Shown: positions 17,535-27,863, counted from the first letter of the stretch. The stretch is 64,000 nt of DNA from Serratia fonticola (GCF_001006005.1 NZ_CP011254.1:2046001-2110000); one strand, 5' to 3'. The notes: generated by a model from the sequence alone, not told the origin. Numbers and translations: made by a program.

Positions 17535-18650
17535 ATGATGGGGATCTGCCTGCGCCGCCTGCTGCCTGGCCTGATGCTGCTGTGTGCGTTCAACACGGCG
17601 GCAACCTGTGATTGGCCTGCCTGGCAGCAGTACCAACAGTTTTATCTCAGCGAGGAAGGGCGGGTGATCGATCCCAGCAGCCCGAAGCGCATCACCACGT
17701 CCGAAGGGCAGAGCTATGGGATGTTCTTCGCGCTGGTGGCCAACGATCGGCCTGCCTTCGATAAGCTGTTGGCGTGGACGGAGAACAATCTCGCCTCTGG
17801 CGACCTGAGCGCACATCTGCCGGCCTGGCTGTGGGGGCAGGACGATAACAAAGCCTGGAAGGTGCTGGACAGCAACTCGGCTGCCGATGCGGATCTGTGG
17901 ATCGCTTACAACCTGCTAGAGGCGGGGCGGCTGTGGCAAAGCCGCCGCTATCAAACATTGGGCACGCTGTTGTTACAACGGATTGGCCGTGAAGAGGTGG
18001 CGAATATCCCCGGTTTGGGTCTGGTGCTGCTGCCGGGCAAGATGGGTTTTGTGGCCGAGGATCGCTGGCGCTTAAACCCCAGCTATTTACCGCCGCAGTT
18101 GCTGGCCCGCTTTGCCCAATTGAACGGGCCGTGGCAAGCGATGCAGAAAACCAGCCAACGGTTATTGCTGGAAACGGCTCCGCAAGGATTTTCCCCAGAC
18201 TGGGCCGAGTGGCAATCGGGCAAAGGTTGGCAGCCCGATCCCGTCAAACCCAATATCGGCAGCTATGACGCCATTCGCGTCTATCTTTGGGCTGGGATGT
18301 TGGCGGACGACGATCCCCATAAAGCGGCGCTGGTGAAGCAGTTCCAACCGATGGTGCGCCTCACCGCTCAGCTTGGCGCGGTGCCGGAGAAGGCCGATAC
18401 CGCCAGCGGGAAAACCAACGGTACGGGCCCGGTAGGCTTCTCCGCCGCGCTGTTGCCGCTGCTGGCTGCACAACCCGATGCCCTGGCGGTGCAACGCCAA
18501 CGTATTCAGGATAACCCTCTGGGTAATGATGCTTATTTCAGCGCCTCTTTGCTGCTGTTCGGCCAGGGATGGGATCAGCAACGCTATCGTTTCAATCGTC
18601 AGGGTGAACTTCAACCCGCCTGGGGTAGCCAATGCGCAACTTCACATTAG
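17535..18650 (+). CDS. bcsZ: Periplasmic endo-beta-1,4-glucanase BcsZ (GH8)
   Basis: 371 residues with signal peptide MMGICLRRLLPGLMLLCAFN. The GH8 catalytic acid lies in TTSEGQSYGM (E57), and the likely base is D245 in GSYDAIRVYLWAG, matching E55/D243 of E. coli BcsZ. It trims cellulose during secretion and limits its final amount. It begins five bases after bcsB and overlaps the first 19 bases of bcsC, consistent with a single operon. Confidence 0.95.
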   Translation: MMGICLRRLLPGLMLLCAFNTAATCDWPAWQQYQQFYLSEEGRVIDPSSPKRITTSEGQSYGMFFALVANDRPAFDKLLAWTENNLASGDLSAHLPAWLWGQDDNKAWKVLDSNSAADADLWIAYNLLEAGRLWQSRRYQTLGTLLLQRIGREEVANIPGLGLVLLPGKMGFVAEDRWRLNPSYLPPQLLARFAQLNGPWQAMQKTSQRLLLETAPQGFSPDWAEWQSGKGWQPDPVKPNIGSYDAIRVYLWAGMLADDDPHKAALVKQFQPMVRLTAQLGAVPEKADTASGKTNGTGPVGFSAALLPLLAAQPDALAVQRQRIQDNPLGNDAYFSASLLLFGQGWDQQRYRFNRQGELQPAWGSQCATSH

Positions 18651-21600
18651 GCTGGCTAAGCCTGCTTCCTTTAAGCCTGGCTCTGTTGCCACAGGCGCAG
18701 AGTGCCGAGAGCGTAGCCCCGGAGCAATGGCTACTGGAGCAGGTGCGCATCGGCGAAGCCAGCAACAAAGATGAGCTGGTGCGTCAATCGCTGTATCGCC
18801 TTGAGCTGATGGACCCGAATAACCCTGACGTGATAGCGGCGCGTATGCGCCTGGCCCTGCGGCAGGGGAATCAGGTTTTGGCGCAGCAACAGCTGGATAA
18901 GCTGAAGGGGGTGGCACCGCAATCGCCGGTGTTCCGCCAGGCAGAAATGAACATGCTACTGACCCAGCCGGAAACCCGCCAGAAGCTGCAACAGGCACGC
19001 CTGATGGCGGCCGCAGGGCGCTTGCCTGAGGCAAAAGCTCAGTACGATGAGCTGTTCCACGGCAATCTGCCAACGCTCGATCTGGCGGTGGAGTATTGGC
19101 GTCTGGTGGCCAGGCTACCCGGCCAGGAATCAGCAGCGACACAGCAACTACAGGCGCTGGATCGGCAATATCCCGGCAACATCACGCTGCGCATGGCGCT
19201 GGCGCGGATGCTGTTCAGCCAGGATCGCGACGCTCAGGCCTATGAGCTGTTACAGCAAGTGGCGGCCGATCCCGCAGGCCGCAGCTCTGCGGCGGATTTG
19301 TGGTTGGAACAGGTCAAAGCGTTGCCGGTCAGCCCGCAGAGCGTGGCGGCGTTGAACCGCTTCCTCGGCGTGTTTGAAAGCGGTGAGCAGGCGCTTGGCG
19401 CGCAGCAGGAACTGGCCCGCCAGCGGACGCTGTTGGCCGATCCGGCCTATCGCGCGCGCATGACCGGGCTGGCGCAGGTGAATAAAGGCGGCGGTCGTGC
19501 GGCAATCCCGGAACTGAAAAAAGCGCTATCGAGTGCGCCTAATGATGCCGAAGTGTTGGGTGCGCTTGGCCTGGCCTATTCCCGCGCCGGCAACCGGCAG
19601 CAGGCGTTGAGCCTGTTCCAACAGGCGCAGAAGGCGGACAAGGATAACTACGACAGCAGCAAATGGCAGAGCCTGATCAAAACCACCCGTTACTGGCTGG
19701 CGATCGATGCGGGCGACAAGGCGTTAAAGGCCAATAACCTGCCGTTGGCGCAGCAACAGTACCAGCAGGCACGGCAGATTGATAACGGCGACAGCGATGC
19801 GTTGATCGGCCTGGGCGACGTTGCCGTAGCCCGTAAGGATGATGCCGCCGCCGAGCGCTATTATCAGCAGGCTCTGCGCCTGGATCCGGCCAGCGGTAGC
19901 GCGATGCGGGGCTTGGTGAATATCTACCAGCGGCAGTCGCCACAAAAAGCGCTGGCCTACCTTAATGGTCTGCCTCGTGGGCAACAGAACAAGCTACGCA
20001 GCACCCTCGACGGGCTGCAACTGGATATGCTCAAACAGCAGGCCGACGAACTGGCTCAGCGCCAGCAGTGGCCAGAGGCGGCGGAAAAGTACCGGCAGGC
20101 GCACCAGAAGGATCCTGATGACGTCTGGCTGACCTATCACTATGCGCAAACGTTGCGTCAGGCCGGGCAACCGCAGCAGGCCGACGTGCTGATGCGTCAA
20201 CTGGCCGCGAAGAAGTCCGGCGATCCGCAGCAGGTTTACGCCTATGCGCTGTATCTGGCTGGCAGCGATCGTGATAACCAGGCGTTGGCCCAATTGAATA
20301 CATTGCCCAAAGCGCAGTGGAACGACGGGATGCGTGAGATGGCCCAGCGTTTGCAGATGCAGGCCACGCTCGATCATGCCGAACGGCTCCGAACTGCCGG
20401 TGATGAACCCGCAGCAATCGCCTATCTGCGCCAGCAGCCCCCGGCAACGCGCATCGACCTGACCTTGGCCGACTGGGCGCTGGAGCGGGGAGAGTATGAC
20501 GAGGCGTTGGCGGATTATCAGCGGGTGCGTGCGCGTGAGCCGAATAATCCGGATGCGCGTTTGGGGGAGATTGAAGCCTATGTGGCGCAAGGCCAACTGA
20601 GCGAGGCCCGCCAACGGCTGCAAACGGCACCAGCGCAACCGGATGAGTCGATCAACGGCCAGCGCCGTGTTGCCAATGCCTGGACGGCAGTGGGCGAACC
20701 GCAGAAAGCGACCGATATTTTCAAACAGTTAAAAGTGGCCGCCCAGCAAGAGCCGCCGGGGCAGGGCAAAGCCTTGGTGTATCGTGATGCTGCCAGGCTG
20801 GAACAAAAGCAGTTGCAACCGCAACCGGCGCAGCAGGATTATCGCCAGGCGATGGTGGCCAGCGGCATTGCGCCAACGGTACCTGAGGATAATGACGGTT
20901 ATACCCGTCTGACCCGCAATAACGCGACGGATGACTGGCTAAAACGCGGCATTCGCTCCGATGCCGCCGATCTCTATCGCCAACAGGACGTCAGAGTCAC
21001 GCTTGATCACGACTACTGGCGTTCGAGCGGCACCGGTGGCATCTCGGATTATCAGGCGCATGACACCATGTTGCAGGTGGATATGCCGCTGTATGACGGC
21101 CGGGCGTTCCTGCGTACCGACACCGTCCAACTGAACGCGGGCAGTTTCTCGACGGATAATAACGGCAAGTACTTCGAAACCTTTGGCACCTGTAACACGC
21201 AGGGTTGCCGCGGTGACGAACGGCAAAAAACCACCGGCACCAGCGTGGCGGCCGGTTGGGCCAACGACCATTGGCAAACCGATATCGGCACCACCCCGAT
21301 GGGATTTGAAGTGGTGGACTGGGTCGGCGGCGTGGCCTATAGCGGTGACTGGAACCATATCGGTTGGACGCTGGGCGCCTCGCGGCGGCCGATTACCAGC
21401 TCGCTGTTGGCCTTCGGCGGGACTCGGGATCCGAACACCGGCACTACCTGGGGCGGCGTGCGTGCTACCGGTATCAACCTGAGCGCCAGCTACGATCGCG
21501 GTGAAGCCAACGGCGTGTGGGCCGATCTCAGTGCTCATCAGCTTACCGGCCAGAATGTCGAGGATAACCAGCGCCAGCGCTTGATGGCCGGTTATTACTA

Positions 21601-22105
21601 TAAGGTGATAAACGAAGATAACCGCCGCGCCACCGTTGGGCTGAGCACCATGCTCTGGCACTATCAGAAGGACTTGAGCGGTTACTCTCTTGGGCAGGGG
21701 GGTTATTACAGCCCGCAGCAATATGTTTCGCTGGCGGTGCCGGTGAACTATCGCCAGCGCACGGAAAACTGGTCGTGGGAAGTGGGGGGCTCGGTGTCGA
21801 TTTCGCACTCGAAAACCAACGATGAAAAACGCTATCCCCTGCAAGGACTGATCCCAGATTCTCTGCCAGACAAGGACGCGGTGGAAAGCGGTGGCTCCTC
21901 CTCCGGCGTAGGTTATACGCTGCGAGCCCTGATCGAACGCCGCCTCAGTTCCCATTGGACGCTGGGGGCCGGCATTGATATTCAACAGGCTAAAGACTAT
22001 ACCCCGAGCCATGCGTTGATTTATCTGCGTTATTCGCTCGCCGGTTGGCAGGGCGATCTCGATCTGCCACCGCAGCCGCTGACGCCGTACGCCGACTTCA
22101 AGTAA
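18632..22105 (+). CDS. bcsC: Cellulose export outer-membrane protein BcsC
   Basis: 1157 residues. Signal peptide MRNFTLGWLSLLPLSLALLP to about residue 25, then a long periplasmic TPR superhelix rich in Gln/Ala/Leu up to about residue 770, and a C-terminal 16-strand barrel domain (about 800-1157) with alternating aromatic strands. It is the outer-membrane exit channel for cellulose. The start overlaps the bcsZ end. A strong hairpin at 22134 follows the stop. Confidence 0.96.
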   Translation: MRNFTLGWLSLLPLSLALLPQAQSAESVAPEQWLLEQVRIGEASNKDELVRQSLYRLELMDPNNPDVIAARMRLALRQGNQVLAQQQLDKLKGVAPQSPVFRQAEMNMLLTQPETRQKLQQARLMAAAGRLPEAKAQYDELFHGNLPTLDLAVEYWRLVARLPGQESAATQQLQALDRQYPGNITLRMALARMLFSQDRDAQAYELLQQVAADPAGRSSAADLWLEQVKALPVSPQSVAALNRFLGVFESGEQALGAQQELARQRTLLADPAYRARMTGLAQVNKGGGRAAIPELKKALSSAPNDAEVLGALGLAYSRAGNRQQALSLFQQAQKADKDNYDSSKWQSLIKTTRYWLAIDAGDKALKANNLPLAQQQYQQARQIDNGDSDALIGLGDVAVARKDDAAAERYYQQALRLDPASGSAMRGLVNIYQRQSPQKALAYLNGLPRGQQNKLRSTLDGLQLDMLKQQADELAQRQQWPEAAEKYRQAHQKDPDDVWLTYHYAQTLRQAGQPQQADVLMRQLAAKKSGDPQQVYAYALYLAGSDRDNQALAQLNTLPKAQWNDGMREMAQRLQMQATLDHAERLRTAGDEPAAIAYLRQQPPATRIDLTLADWALERGEYDEALADYQRVRAREPNNPDARLGEIEAYVAQGQLSEARQRLQTAPAQPDESINGQRRVANAWTAVGEPQKATDIFKQLKVAAQQEPPGQGKALVYRDAARLEQKQLQPQPAQQDYRQAMVASGIAPTVPEDNDGYTRLTRNNATDDWLKRGIRSDAADLYRQQDVRVTLDHDYWRSSGTGGISDYQAHDTMLQVDMPLYDGRAFLRTDTVQLNAGSFSTDNNGKYFETFGTCNTQGCRGDERQKTTGTSVAAGWANDHWQTDIGTTPMGFEVVDWVGGVAYSGDWNHIGWTLGASRRPITSSLLAFGGTRDPNTGTTWGGVRATGINLSASYDRGEANGVWADLSAHQLTGQNVEDNQRQRLMAGYYYKVINEDNRRATVGLSTMLWHYQKDLSGYSLGQGGYYSPQQYVSLAVPVNYRQRTENWSWEVGGSVSISHSKTNDEKRYPLQGLIPDSLPDKDAVESGGSSSGVGYTLRALIERRLSSHWTLGAGIDIQQAKDYTPSHALIYLRYSLAGWQGDLDLPPQPLTPYADFK

Positions 22106-22133
22106 CGTGAAATTGGTCGATTCGTGGTGTCGC

Positions 22134-22160
22134 CCACAGGGTAGTTTTGCTACCCTGTGG
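22134..22160 (+). terminator. Hairpin after bcsC
   Basis: 11-bp perfect stem CCACAGGGTAG / CTACCCTGTGG with loop TTTTG, 29 bases after the bcsC stop. There is no T-tract, so it may be a 3'-end protecting stem or weak terminator. The rest of the 318-base gap holds only a repeat remnant (22366) before pdeK. Confidence 0.55.
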
Positions 22161-22365
22161 CTATTCCGGCTAGGATAATACCGAAACCCGCGCTTTTCCT
22201 GCTGCCACCAAGCGGTTGGTAAGGTAAACACGTGGGGCAATCGAGTATACTCAAGCCGCTTACCCAGCAAGCAATATTTCCCCTTACCCAGCCCCTCCTT
22301 GCAGGAACTGATACGGAGCTGCGGTCAGGCACAAGAGTTAGGTTTTAGCACATTCACTCCCTTCA

Positions 22366-22393
22366 CCCTGTGGGAGAGGGTTAGGGTGAGGGG
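22366..22393. repeat. Solo end of the MITE-like repeat family
   Basis: CCCTGTGGGAGAGGG followed by TTAGGGTGAGGGG: the right terminal repeat of the element seen complete at 29367-29842 and 52991-53272, here without a core. Lies 31 bases before the pdeK start, inside its presumed leader. Confidence 0.7.
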
Positions 22394-22423
22394 CGTCATT
22401 GATTAATCTAGGAGTGCAGGTTT

Positions 22424-24436
22424 TTGCGGGTCAGGCGTTCATTAACGATTAAGCAGATGGCGGCGGTGTCTGGTGTGGCACTGGTGACGATCTGTATCTT
22501 CATCGTGATCCAGCTATTCCACTTTGTGCAGCAGCGCAGAGATGACTATGCCCAGCAGTTGGAGAATGTGGCCCAGGCCGTGCGTCAGCCGCTGGCAGAA
22601 GCCGTGCTGCGGATGGATGTGCCGGAAACCAAACGCGTGCTCAACTCTCTGCAGCCGGTGGGGATCCTCACCCGAGCGGATATCGTCCTGCCTAACGAGT
22701 TTCAGGCGCTGCATGCCAATTTCCCGCCGGAACGCCCGGTCCCTGCGCTAGTGGCGCGTATCTTTGAGCTGCCGGTACAGATTTCGGTGCCGCTCTATTC
22801 GCTTGAACGGGTGCCTGCCAATCCTCAGCCGCTGGCCTACCTGGTGTTGCAGGCCGATTCGTACCGCATGTATCAGTTTATCCTCAGCACGCTATCGACC
22901 ATGTTGTCGACCTATCTGCTGTTGGCGCTGATCCTGTCGATCGCCGTGAGCTGGTGCATGAACCGGCTGCTGGTTTATCCATTGCGAGCCATGGCGCGCG
23001 AACTGGAAAATGTCCCTCAGGAAGATCTCCCTTACCACCAACTGATGTTGCCAGCCCAACATCAGGACGATGAATTAGGCTTGCTGGTGCGCAATTACAA
23101 TCGCAATCAGCAAACGCTGGCCAAGGCGCATACCGCCATGAGCCGCCTGAGTACCCATAACTCGATGACCGAATTACCCAATCCGGTGCTGTTTGCCGCG
23201 CTGCTTGAACAGCATATTGCTGCCAGTATGCGGCCACCGCGCTTTAATCTGTTGGTCGTGGGGATCGAAACCCTGCATGAGGCCTCCGGTGCGCTGAACC
23301 CATCCATGCGTGAAGCGCTGTTGCTGACGTTGGCGAAAAAGCTGCGTCAGGTTATCGGTGTGGACTGCGTGCTGGCACAGCTGAGCAATGCCGAGTTTGC
23401 CATCCTGGCGAAAAATATCGAGCAGCCCCTTCATGCCATGCAGTTGGCCAGAAGAGTGATGGCGGCCATCAATGCACCGCTGAATCTGCAACAGAAGATG
23501 CCGCTGCGGCCAAGCGCCAGTATCGGCATTGCCCATTATCCCAATTCGGGGGAAAGCGCGGAGCAACTGCTGCGTAGTGCCACCTCGGCCATGATGTCCG
23601 CGCATCGTGAGGGTAAAAATCAGATCCTGTTCTTCGAGCCTTGCCTGACCGAAAAAACTCAAAAGCGTCTGACGCAGGAAAGCGAGATCCTGCTGGCCAT
23701 TGAGCAACGTCAGTTTGCGCTATTCCTGCAACCGCAGTGGGATATGCAAACCAATCAGGTGACCGGCGCGGAAGCTCTGCTGCGTTGGCAACTGCCCGAC
23801 GGGCAGATTATTCTTCCGGCGGATGTGATCCCGCTGGCGGAGGAGTTGGACGTGATCGTGCCACTGGGTAACTGGGTGCTGGAAGAGTCATGCCGTATTC
23901 TGGCCGCGTGGCAATCCCAGGGCATCACGTTGCCGTTGGCGGTAAATATTTCGCCGATCCAGCTGCAGCATAAAGACTTTGTGCCTCAGTTGAAACGGCT
24001 GCTGGACGAGCACCAGATCGACCCGCATAAGCTGCTGTTGGAAATCACTGAGACGGTGCGTATCCACGACCTTGATGGGGCGTTGGAACTGCTACGGGAA
24101 TTGCATGATTTAGGTGTGTCGATTGCCTTGGATGACTTTGGCATGGGCTATGCCAGCCTGAATTACCTCAATCGTCTGAAATCCCTGCCGATCGATCTGA
24201 TTAAAATCGACAAAAGCTTTATTGATGGCCTGCCAGAGGACGATGCGATGGTGCGGATCGTCAGCTCGATTTCCGAGGTGCTTCATCTGCCGGTAATGGC
24301 GGAAGGGGTGGAAACCACGGCGCAGCGAGACTGGCTGTTACAGCACGGCATTCGCACTGGCCAGGGCTTCCTGTTTGCCAAGCCTTTACCCCGCAAGGAG
24401 TTTGAAGCGCAGTTTGCCTCCGTTGCCAAAGCGTGA
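22424..24436 (+). CDS. pdeK: c-di-GMP phosphodiesterase PdeK/HmsP-type
   Basis: 670 residues, TTG start supported by AGGAG 8 bases upstream and by the family N-terminus MRVRRSLTIKQMA. A membrane helix (about 11-30), periplasmic sensor region, second helix (about 150-172), HAMP-like linker, degenerate GGDEF domain with SNAEF (321-325) in place of GGDEF, and a C-terminal EAL domain. E450-ALLRW and D570-D571-FGMGYAS are intact, so hydrolysis of c-di-GMP is expected. Known as YhjK in E. coli and HmsP in Yersinia, where it limits biofilm polysaccharide. Its place after bcs suggests it turns cellulose off. Confidence 0.92.
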   Translation: MRVRRSLTIKQMAAVSGVALVTICIFIVIQLFHFVQQRRDDYAQQLENVAQAVRQPLAEAVLRMDVPETKRVLNSLQPVGILTRADIVLPNEFQALHANFPPERPVPALVARIFELPVQISVPLYSLERVPANPQPLAYLVLQADSYRMYQFILSTLSTMLSTYLLLALILSIAVSWCMNRLLVYPLRAMARELENVPQEDLPYHQLMLPAQHQDDELGLLVRNYNRNQQTLAKAHTAMSRLSTHNSMTELPNPVLFAALLEQHIAASMRPPRFNLLVVGIETLHEASGALNPSMREALLLTLAKKLRQVIGVDCVLAQLSNAEFAILAKNIEQPLHAMQLARRVMAAINAPLNLQQKMPLRPSASIGIAHYPNSGESAEQLLRSATSAMMSAHREGKNQILFFEPCLTEKTQKRLTQESEILLAIEQRQFALFLQPQWDMQTNQVTGAEALLRWQLPDGQIILPADVIPLAEELDVIVPLGNWVLEESCRILAAWQSQGITLPLAVNISPIQLQHKDFVPQLKRLLDEHQIDPHKLLLEITETVRIHDLDGALELLRELHDLGVSIALDDFGMGYASLNYLNRLKSLPIDLIKIDKSFIDGLPEDDAMVRIVSSISEVLHLPVMAEGVETTAQRDWLLQHGIRTGQGFLFAKPLPRKEFEAQFASVAKA

Positions 24437-24472
24437 CCTCAGTGGAAAATCGGCAATGAAATTTGTTTCTAA

Positions 24473-24488
24473 TGTGTTAATGTTCACA
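24473..24488. promoter_or_regulatory. CRP-site candidate upstream of the DASS transporter
   Basis: TGTGT-TAATGT-TCACA matches TGTGA-N6-TCACA except for one base. Its centre is about 96 bases before the ATG of the anion carrier, in the 140-base gap after pdeK. CRP control is common for dicarboxylate carriers. Confidence 0.55.
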
Positions 24489-24576
24489 TAAATCAGATCA
24501 TTATCTCAACCGCAAAAGCCATTCCCTTTACTCTATCCGTAAATTCAGGATATTAGCAATAAAAGGGAACGACTCT

Positions 24577-25956
24577 ATGGCTGACATACCGCTTAAATCT
24601 TCCACCTCATCACCCGCCACTCGCCGGGGCCTGTGTATCCTGGTGGTAGACCTGTTGCTGTTTGTAGTTCTACTGCAAACCCTGCCGTTTAGTGCCAAGG
24701 AGAATATGGGCCTGGCTCTGCTGGTGTTTATTGGCATTCTATGGCTTACCGAGGCCGTGCATGTCACCATTACCGCACTGCTGGTTCCCGTTATGGCGGT
24801 AGGTATGGGCATGATGAATGTGGATAAGGCGCTGGCTTCCTTTGCCAATCCCACCATTTTCCTGTTCTTTGGCGGTTTTGCGCTGGCCACTGCACTGCAT
24901 ATCCAGAAGATTGATCGGCTGATCGCCAACCGGCTGCTGTTGCTTGCTAAAGGCCGGATGCTGGTGGCTGCCCTGATGCTGTTTGGTGCCACTGCCCTAC
25001 TTTCAATGTGGATCAGCAACACTGCCACTGCTGCCATGATGCTGCCATTGGCGATGGGTATTCTGAGTAATCTGGATCGCCAACGCGAGCATAACACTTA
25101 CGTCTTTCTGCTATTGGGTATCGCCTACAGTGCCAGCATTGGCGGGCTGGGTACCATGGTTGGCAGCCCGCCCAATGCTATCGCGGCGGCTCAGCTGGGG
25201 CTGGATTTCATCGGATGGATGAAGTTTGGTGTGCCAGTGATGCTGGTATTGATGCCATTGATGGTGGCCACGCTGTACGTCATGTTGCGGCCAAGACTGA
25301 GTCATCGCTTTGAAATCACACTGGAAAGCTTCTCTTGGACGCCAGTGCGTCAGGTGACACTCGGTATTTTCCTGCTCACCGTAGTGTGCTGGATTTTCAG
25401 CAGCCATATCAGCGCGGCCCTAGGGGGATTGAAGCAGTTTGATACCGTGGTGGCGGTAGGTGCTGCGGTATTGATCGGTATCAGCGGGGTGGCCAGTTGG
25501 GCACAGATCCAGCAGAACACTGATTGGGGAGTGCTGATGCTGTTCGGCGGCGGGCTAACGCTGAGTGTGATCCTGAAAGATTCAGGAGCTAGCGCCGTGA
25601 TGGCGCACGGTATGGCAACGCTGTTTGGTGCCAGCCACTGGTTTATCATCATTCTGGCCGTGGCGACTTTCATCATATTCCTGACAGAATTCACCAGCAA
25701 TACCGCCAGCGCAGCGCTGCTGGTGCCGGTGTTTGCCACGGTTGCCGAGGCTTTGGGGATGCCTTCGGCATTGCTGACCATTGTGATTGGCATCGGGGCT
25801 TCCTGCGCCTTTATGCTGCCGGTGGCAACCCCGCCGAATGCCATCGTTTATGGCACCGGTGAAATACGGCAAAGTGAAATGGTTAAGGTTGGTTTCTGGC
25901 TGAACATAGTTTGTGTTCTGGTGGTGAGCCTGTTCGCCTGGTTTATCTGGCGTTAA
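24577..25956 (+). CDS. DASS/SLC13-family sodium-coupled anion (dicarboxylate) transporter
   Basis: 459 residues, almost wholly hydrophobic, 11-12 predicted helices. The two inverted-repeat SNT motifs that form the sodium and substrate sites in VcINDY-like carriers are present: S147-N-T149 (WISNTATAAMM) and S374-N-T376 (FTSNTASAALL). GSPPNAI and ATPPNAIVYG loops also match. Likely substrates are C4-dicarboxylates, but sulfate or other anions cannot be excluded. It is inserted between pdeK and dctA, which are neighbours in E. coli. Confidence 0.85.
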   Translation: MADIPLKSSTSSPATRRGLCILVVDLLLFVVLLQTLPFSAKENMGLALLVFIGILWLTEAVHVTITALLVPVMAVGMGMMNVDKALASFANPTIFLFFGGFALATALHIQKIDRLIANRLLLLAKGRMLVAALMLFGATALLSMWISNTATAAMMLPLAMGILSNLDRQREHNTYVFLLLGIAYSASIGGLGTMVGSPPNAIAAAQLGLDFIGWMKFGVPVMLVLMPLMVATLYVMLRPRLSHRFEITLESFSWTPVRQVTLGIFLLTVVCWIFSSHISAALGGLKQFDTVVAVGAAVLIGISGVASWAQIQQNTDWGVLMLFGGGLTLSVILKDSGASAVMAHGMATLFGASHWFIIILAVATFIIFLTEFTSNTASAALLVPVFATVAEALGMPSALLTIVIGIGASCAFMLPVATPPNAIVYGTGEIRQSEMVKVGFWLNIVCVLVVSLFAWFIWR

Positions 25957-25965
25957 GTTTTTATC

Positions 25966-25993
25966 CTCCCGCCTGGTACTTTTCTGGCGGGAG
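25966..25993 (+). terminator. Terminator candidate after the DASS gene
   Basis: Stem CTCCCGCC / GGCGGGAG (8 bp) with a 12-base loop, starting 10 bases after the stop. No good T-run follows, so strength is uncertain. Confidence 0.5.
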
Positions 25994-26251
25994 AGTTCGC
26001 TTTATTTCCCTGTCAAAAACTAGTTTCTACCGCTACCTATTCTGAGTTAATGCAAAGAAAAGCTTCCGTAACGCTGGAACTTGTACACTGACTGACGCGT
26101 TTCAGCTCTTAAATTCACACCAATAGGCCTGGATCCTACCAACAAGTTATTTCCATGTTGTTATGGGGGTGTTATTTTCCGCGCAAGCGATAAACAGGAC
26201 GGACGAGTGATTGCCCGCCTGCCGCGTTGTCCCCCCCCAAAGGATGTGCTT

Positions 26252-27544
26252 ATGAAAACAACTATATTTAAGAGCCTCTATTTTCAGGTGTTAACAGCGA
26301 TTACGCTGGGGATCCTGCTTGGCCATTTCTACCCTGAACTCGGTGCCCAGATGAAACCCCTGGGCGATGGATTTGTTAAATTAATCAAAATGATTATCGC
26401 TCCGGTGATCTTCTGTACCGTGGTGACCGGCATCGCGGGCATGGAGAGCATGAAGGCCGTGGGCCGTACCGGGGCGATTGCCCTGCTGTACTTTGAAATC
26501 GTCAGTACCATTGCGTTGCTGATCGGCCTGGTGATCGTGAACGTGGTGCAACCCGGTGCCGGGATGAACGTCGATCCGGGAACGCTGGATGCTAAAGCGG
26601 TGGCGGTCTATGCCGAGAAGGCTTCTGAGCAGGGGCTCGTGCCTTTCCTGTTGGATATTATCCCGGGAAGCGTGGTGGGTGCCTTTGCCAGCGGCAACAT
26701 CTTGCAGGTGCTGCTGTTTGCGGTGCTGTTCGGTTTTGCCCTGCATCGCCTGGGTGAGAAAGGCCAGGTGATCTTTAACGTCATCGACAGCTTCTCCCGC
26801 GTGATCTTCGGCATCATCAACATGATCATGCGCCTGGCACCGCTGGGGGCCTTTGGTGCCATGGCGTTCACTATCGGTAAATACGGTGTGGGCACCCTGC
26901 TGCAACTGGGCCAACTGATTGTCTGCTTCTATATCACCTGCTTACTGTTTGTGGTGGTGGTGTTGGGCTCGATTGCTCGCTACAACGGCTTCAGCATCTT
27001 TAAATTTATTCGCTATATCAAAGAAGAGCTGTTGATCGTACTGGGGACCTCGTCTTCCGAATCGGTGCTGCCACGCATGCTCGATAAAATGGAAAATCTG
27101 GGGTGCAAGAAATCGGTAGTGGGTCTGGTGATCCCGACGGGCTACTCGTTCAACCTTGACGGTACCTCGATCTATCTGACGATGGCGGCGGTGTTTATCG
27201 CCCAGGCAACCAACACCCATATGGACATCATGCATCAGGTGACCTTGTTGGTGGTGCTGCTGCTCTCCTCTAAAGGGGCGGCAGGGGTGACCGGCAGTGG
27301 CTTTATCGTACTGGCAGCGACCATTTCGGCGGTAGGGCATTTACCGCTGGCCGGTCTGGCCCTGATCCTCGGTATCGACCGCTTTATGTCCGAAGCCCGC
27401 GCCTTGACCAACCTGGTAGGTAACGGCGTGGCGACGGTAGTGGTGGCCAAATGGTGTAACCAACTGGATGAAAAGCAGCTGCAAGACGTGCTGAACAACA
27501 GAACTGATAAGGTTTCTACTGACAAACAGCTGCCTTCTGCCTAA
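26252..27544 (+). CDS. dctA: C4-dicarboxylate/proton symporter DctA
   Basis: 430 residues from the ATG at 26252 ([14 protein letters not shown], close to E. coli DctA), preceded by AAAGGA; the longer frame from 26207 starts in a C-run and lacks family similarity. DAACS fold with the serine-rich hairpin [12 protein letters not shown], the [11 protein letters not shown] helix and SGFIVLAAT. Imports succinate, fumarate, malate and aspartate aerobically. The 295 bases upstream contain a hairpin for the previous gene, but I see no operator I would defend. Confidence 0.97.
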   Translation: MKTTIFKSLYFQVLTAITLGILLGHFYPELGAQMKPLGDGFVKLIKMIIAPVIFCTVVTGIAGMESMKAVGRTGAIALLYFEIVSTIALLIGLVIVNVVQPGAGMNVDPGTLDAKAVAVYAEKASEQGLVPFLLDIIPGSVVGAFASGNILQVLLFAVLFGFALHRLGEKGQVIFNVIDSFSRVIFGIINMIMRLAPLGAFGAMAFTIGKYGVGTLLQLGQLIVCFYITCLLFVVVVLGSIARYNGFSIFKFIRYIKEELLIVLGTSSSESVLPRMLDKMENLGCKKSVVGLVIPTGYSFNLDGTSIYLTMAAVFIAQATNTHMDIMHQVTLLVVLLLSSKGAAGVTGSGFIVLAATISAVGHLPLAGLALILGIDRFMSEARALTNLVGNGVATVVVAKWCNQLDEKQLQDVLNNRTDKVSTDKQLPSA

Positions 27545-27561
27545 GTTTTTTCCTGCCTTCA

Positions 27562-27587
27562 ACATCGGCTGCCATGGCAGCCGATGT
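27562..27587 (+). terminator. Palindrome/terminator after dctA
   Basis: Perfect 26-base palindrome (arms ACATCGGCTGCCA) 18 bases after the stop, followed by CATTTCCCC. Strong stem, modest U-tract. Confidence 0.6.
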
Positions 27588-27863
27588 CATTTCCCCTTGC
27601 TTCTTGTTCATTTTTTCTCCATAACACCCTACAGCTATTATTTTTCACTGTGATGAGTGACATCCGCCAAGGCGCGCGGTCTAACAGAATGGTACACTTT
27701 GCGCTTTCCGCCCTACGGTGAAACTCAGGGTGTGATCGTTGCTGTGCCACGCACAGTTCAGGCCGTACTCGTCAACATCGTGGCGAGACGATGCCTTATA
27801 TTCCAATGAACGGAATATCCGTATTTGCATAAAAAATTGGCTAGTCATTAAGTAGGGGTTCAC
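27588..27863. other. dctA-yhjJ intergenic region
   Basis: No supported gene. A short inverted repeat ATATTCC / GGAATAT (27798-27804 and 27812-27818) lies 46 bases before yhjJ and might be an operator. Minus-strand open frames here lack ribosome sites and recognisable protein character. Confidence 0.4.

Noticed and set aside
27681..27863. 60-codon minus-strand ORF before yhjJ
   Set aside because: No ribosome site, no recognisable features; probably chance in the yhjJ promoter region.
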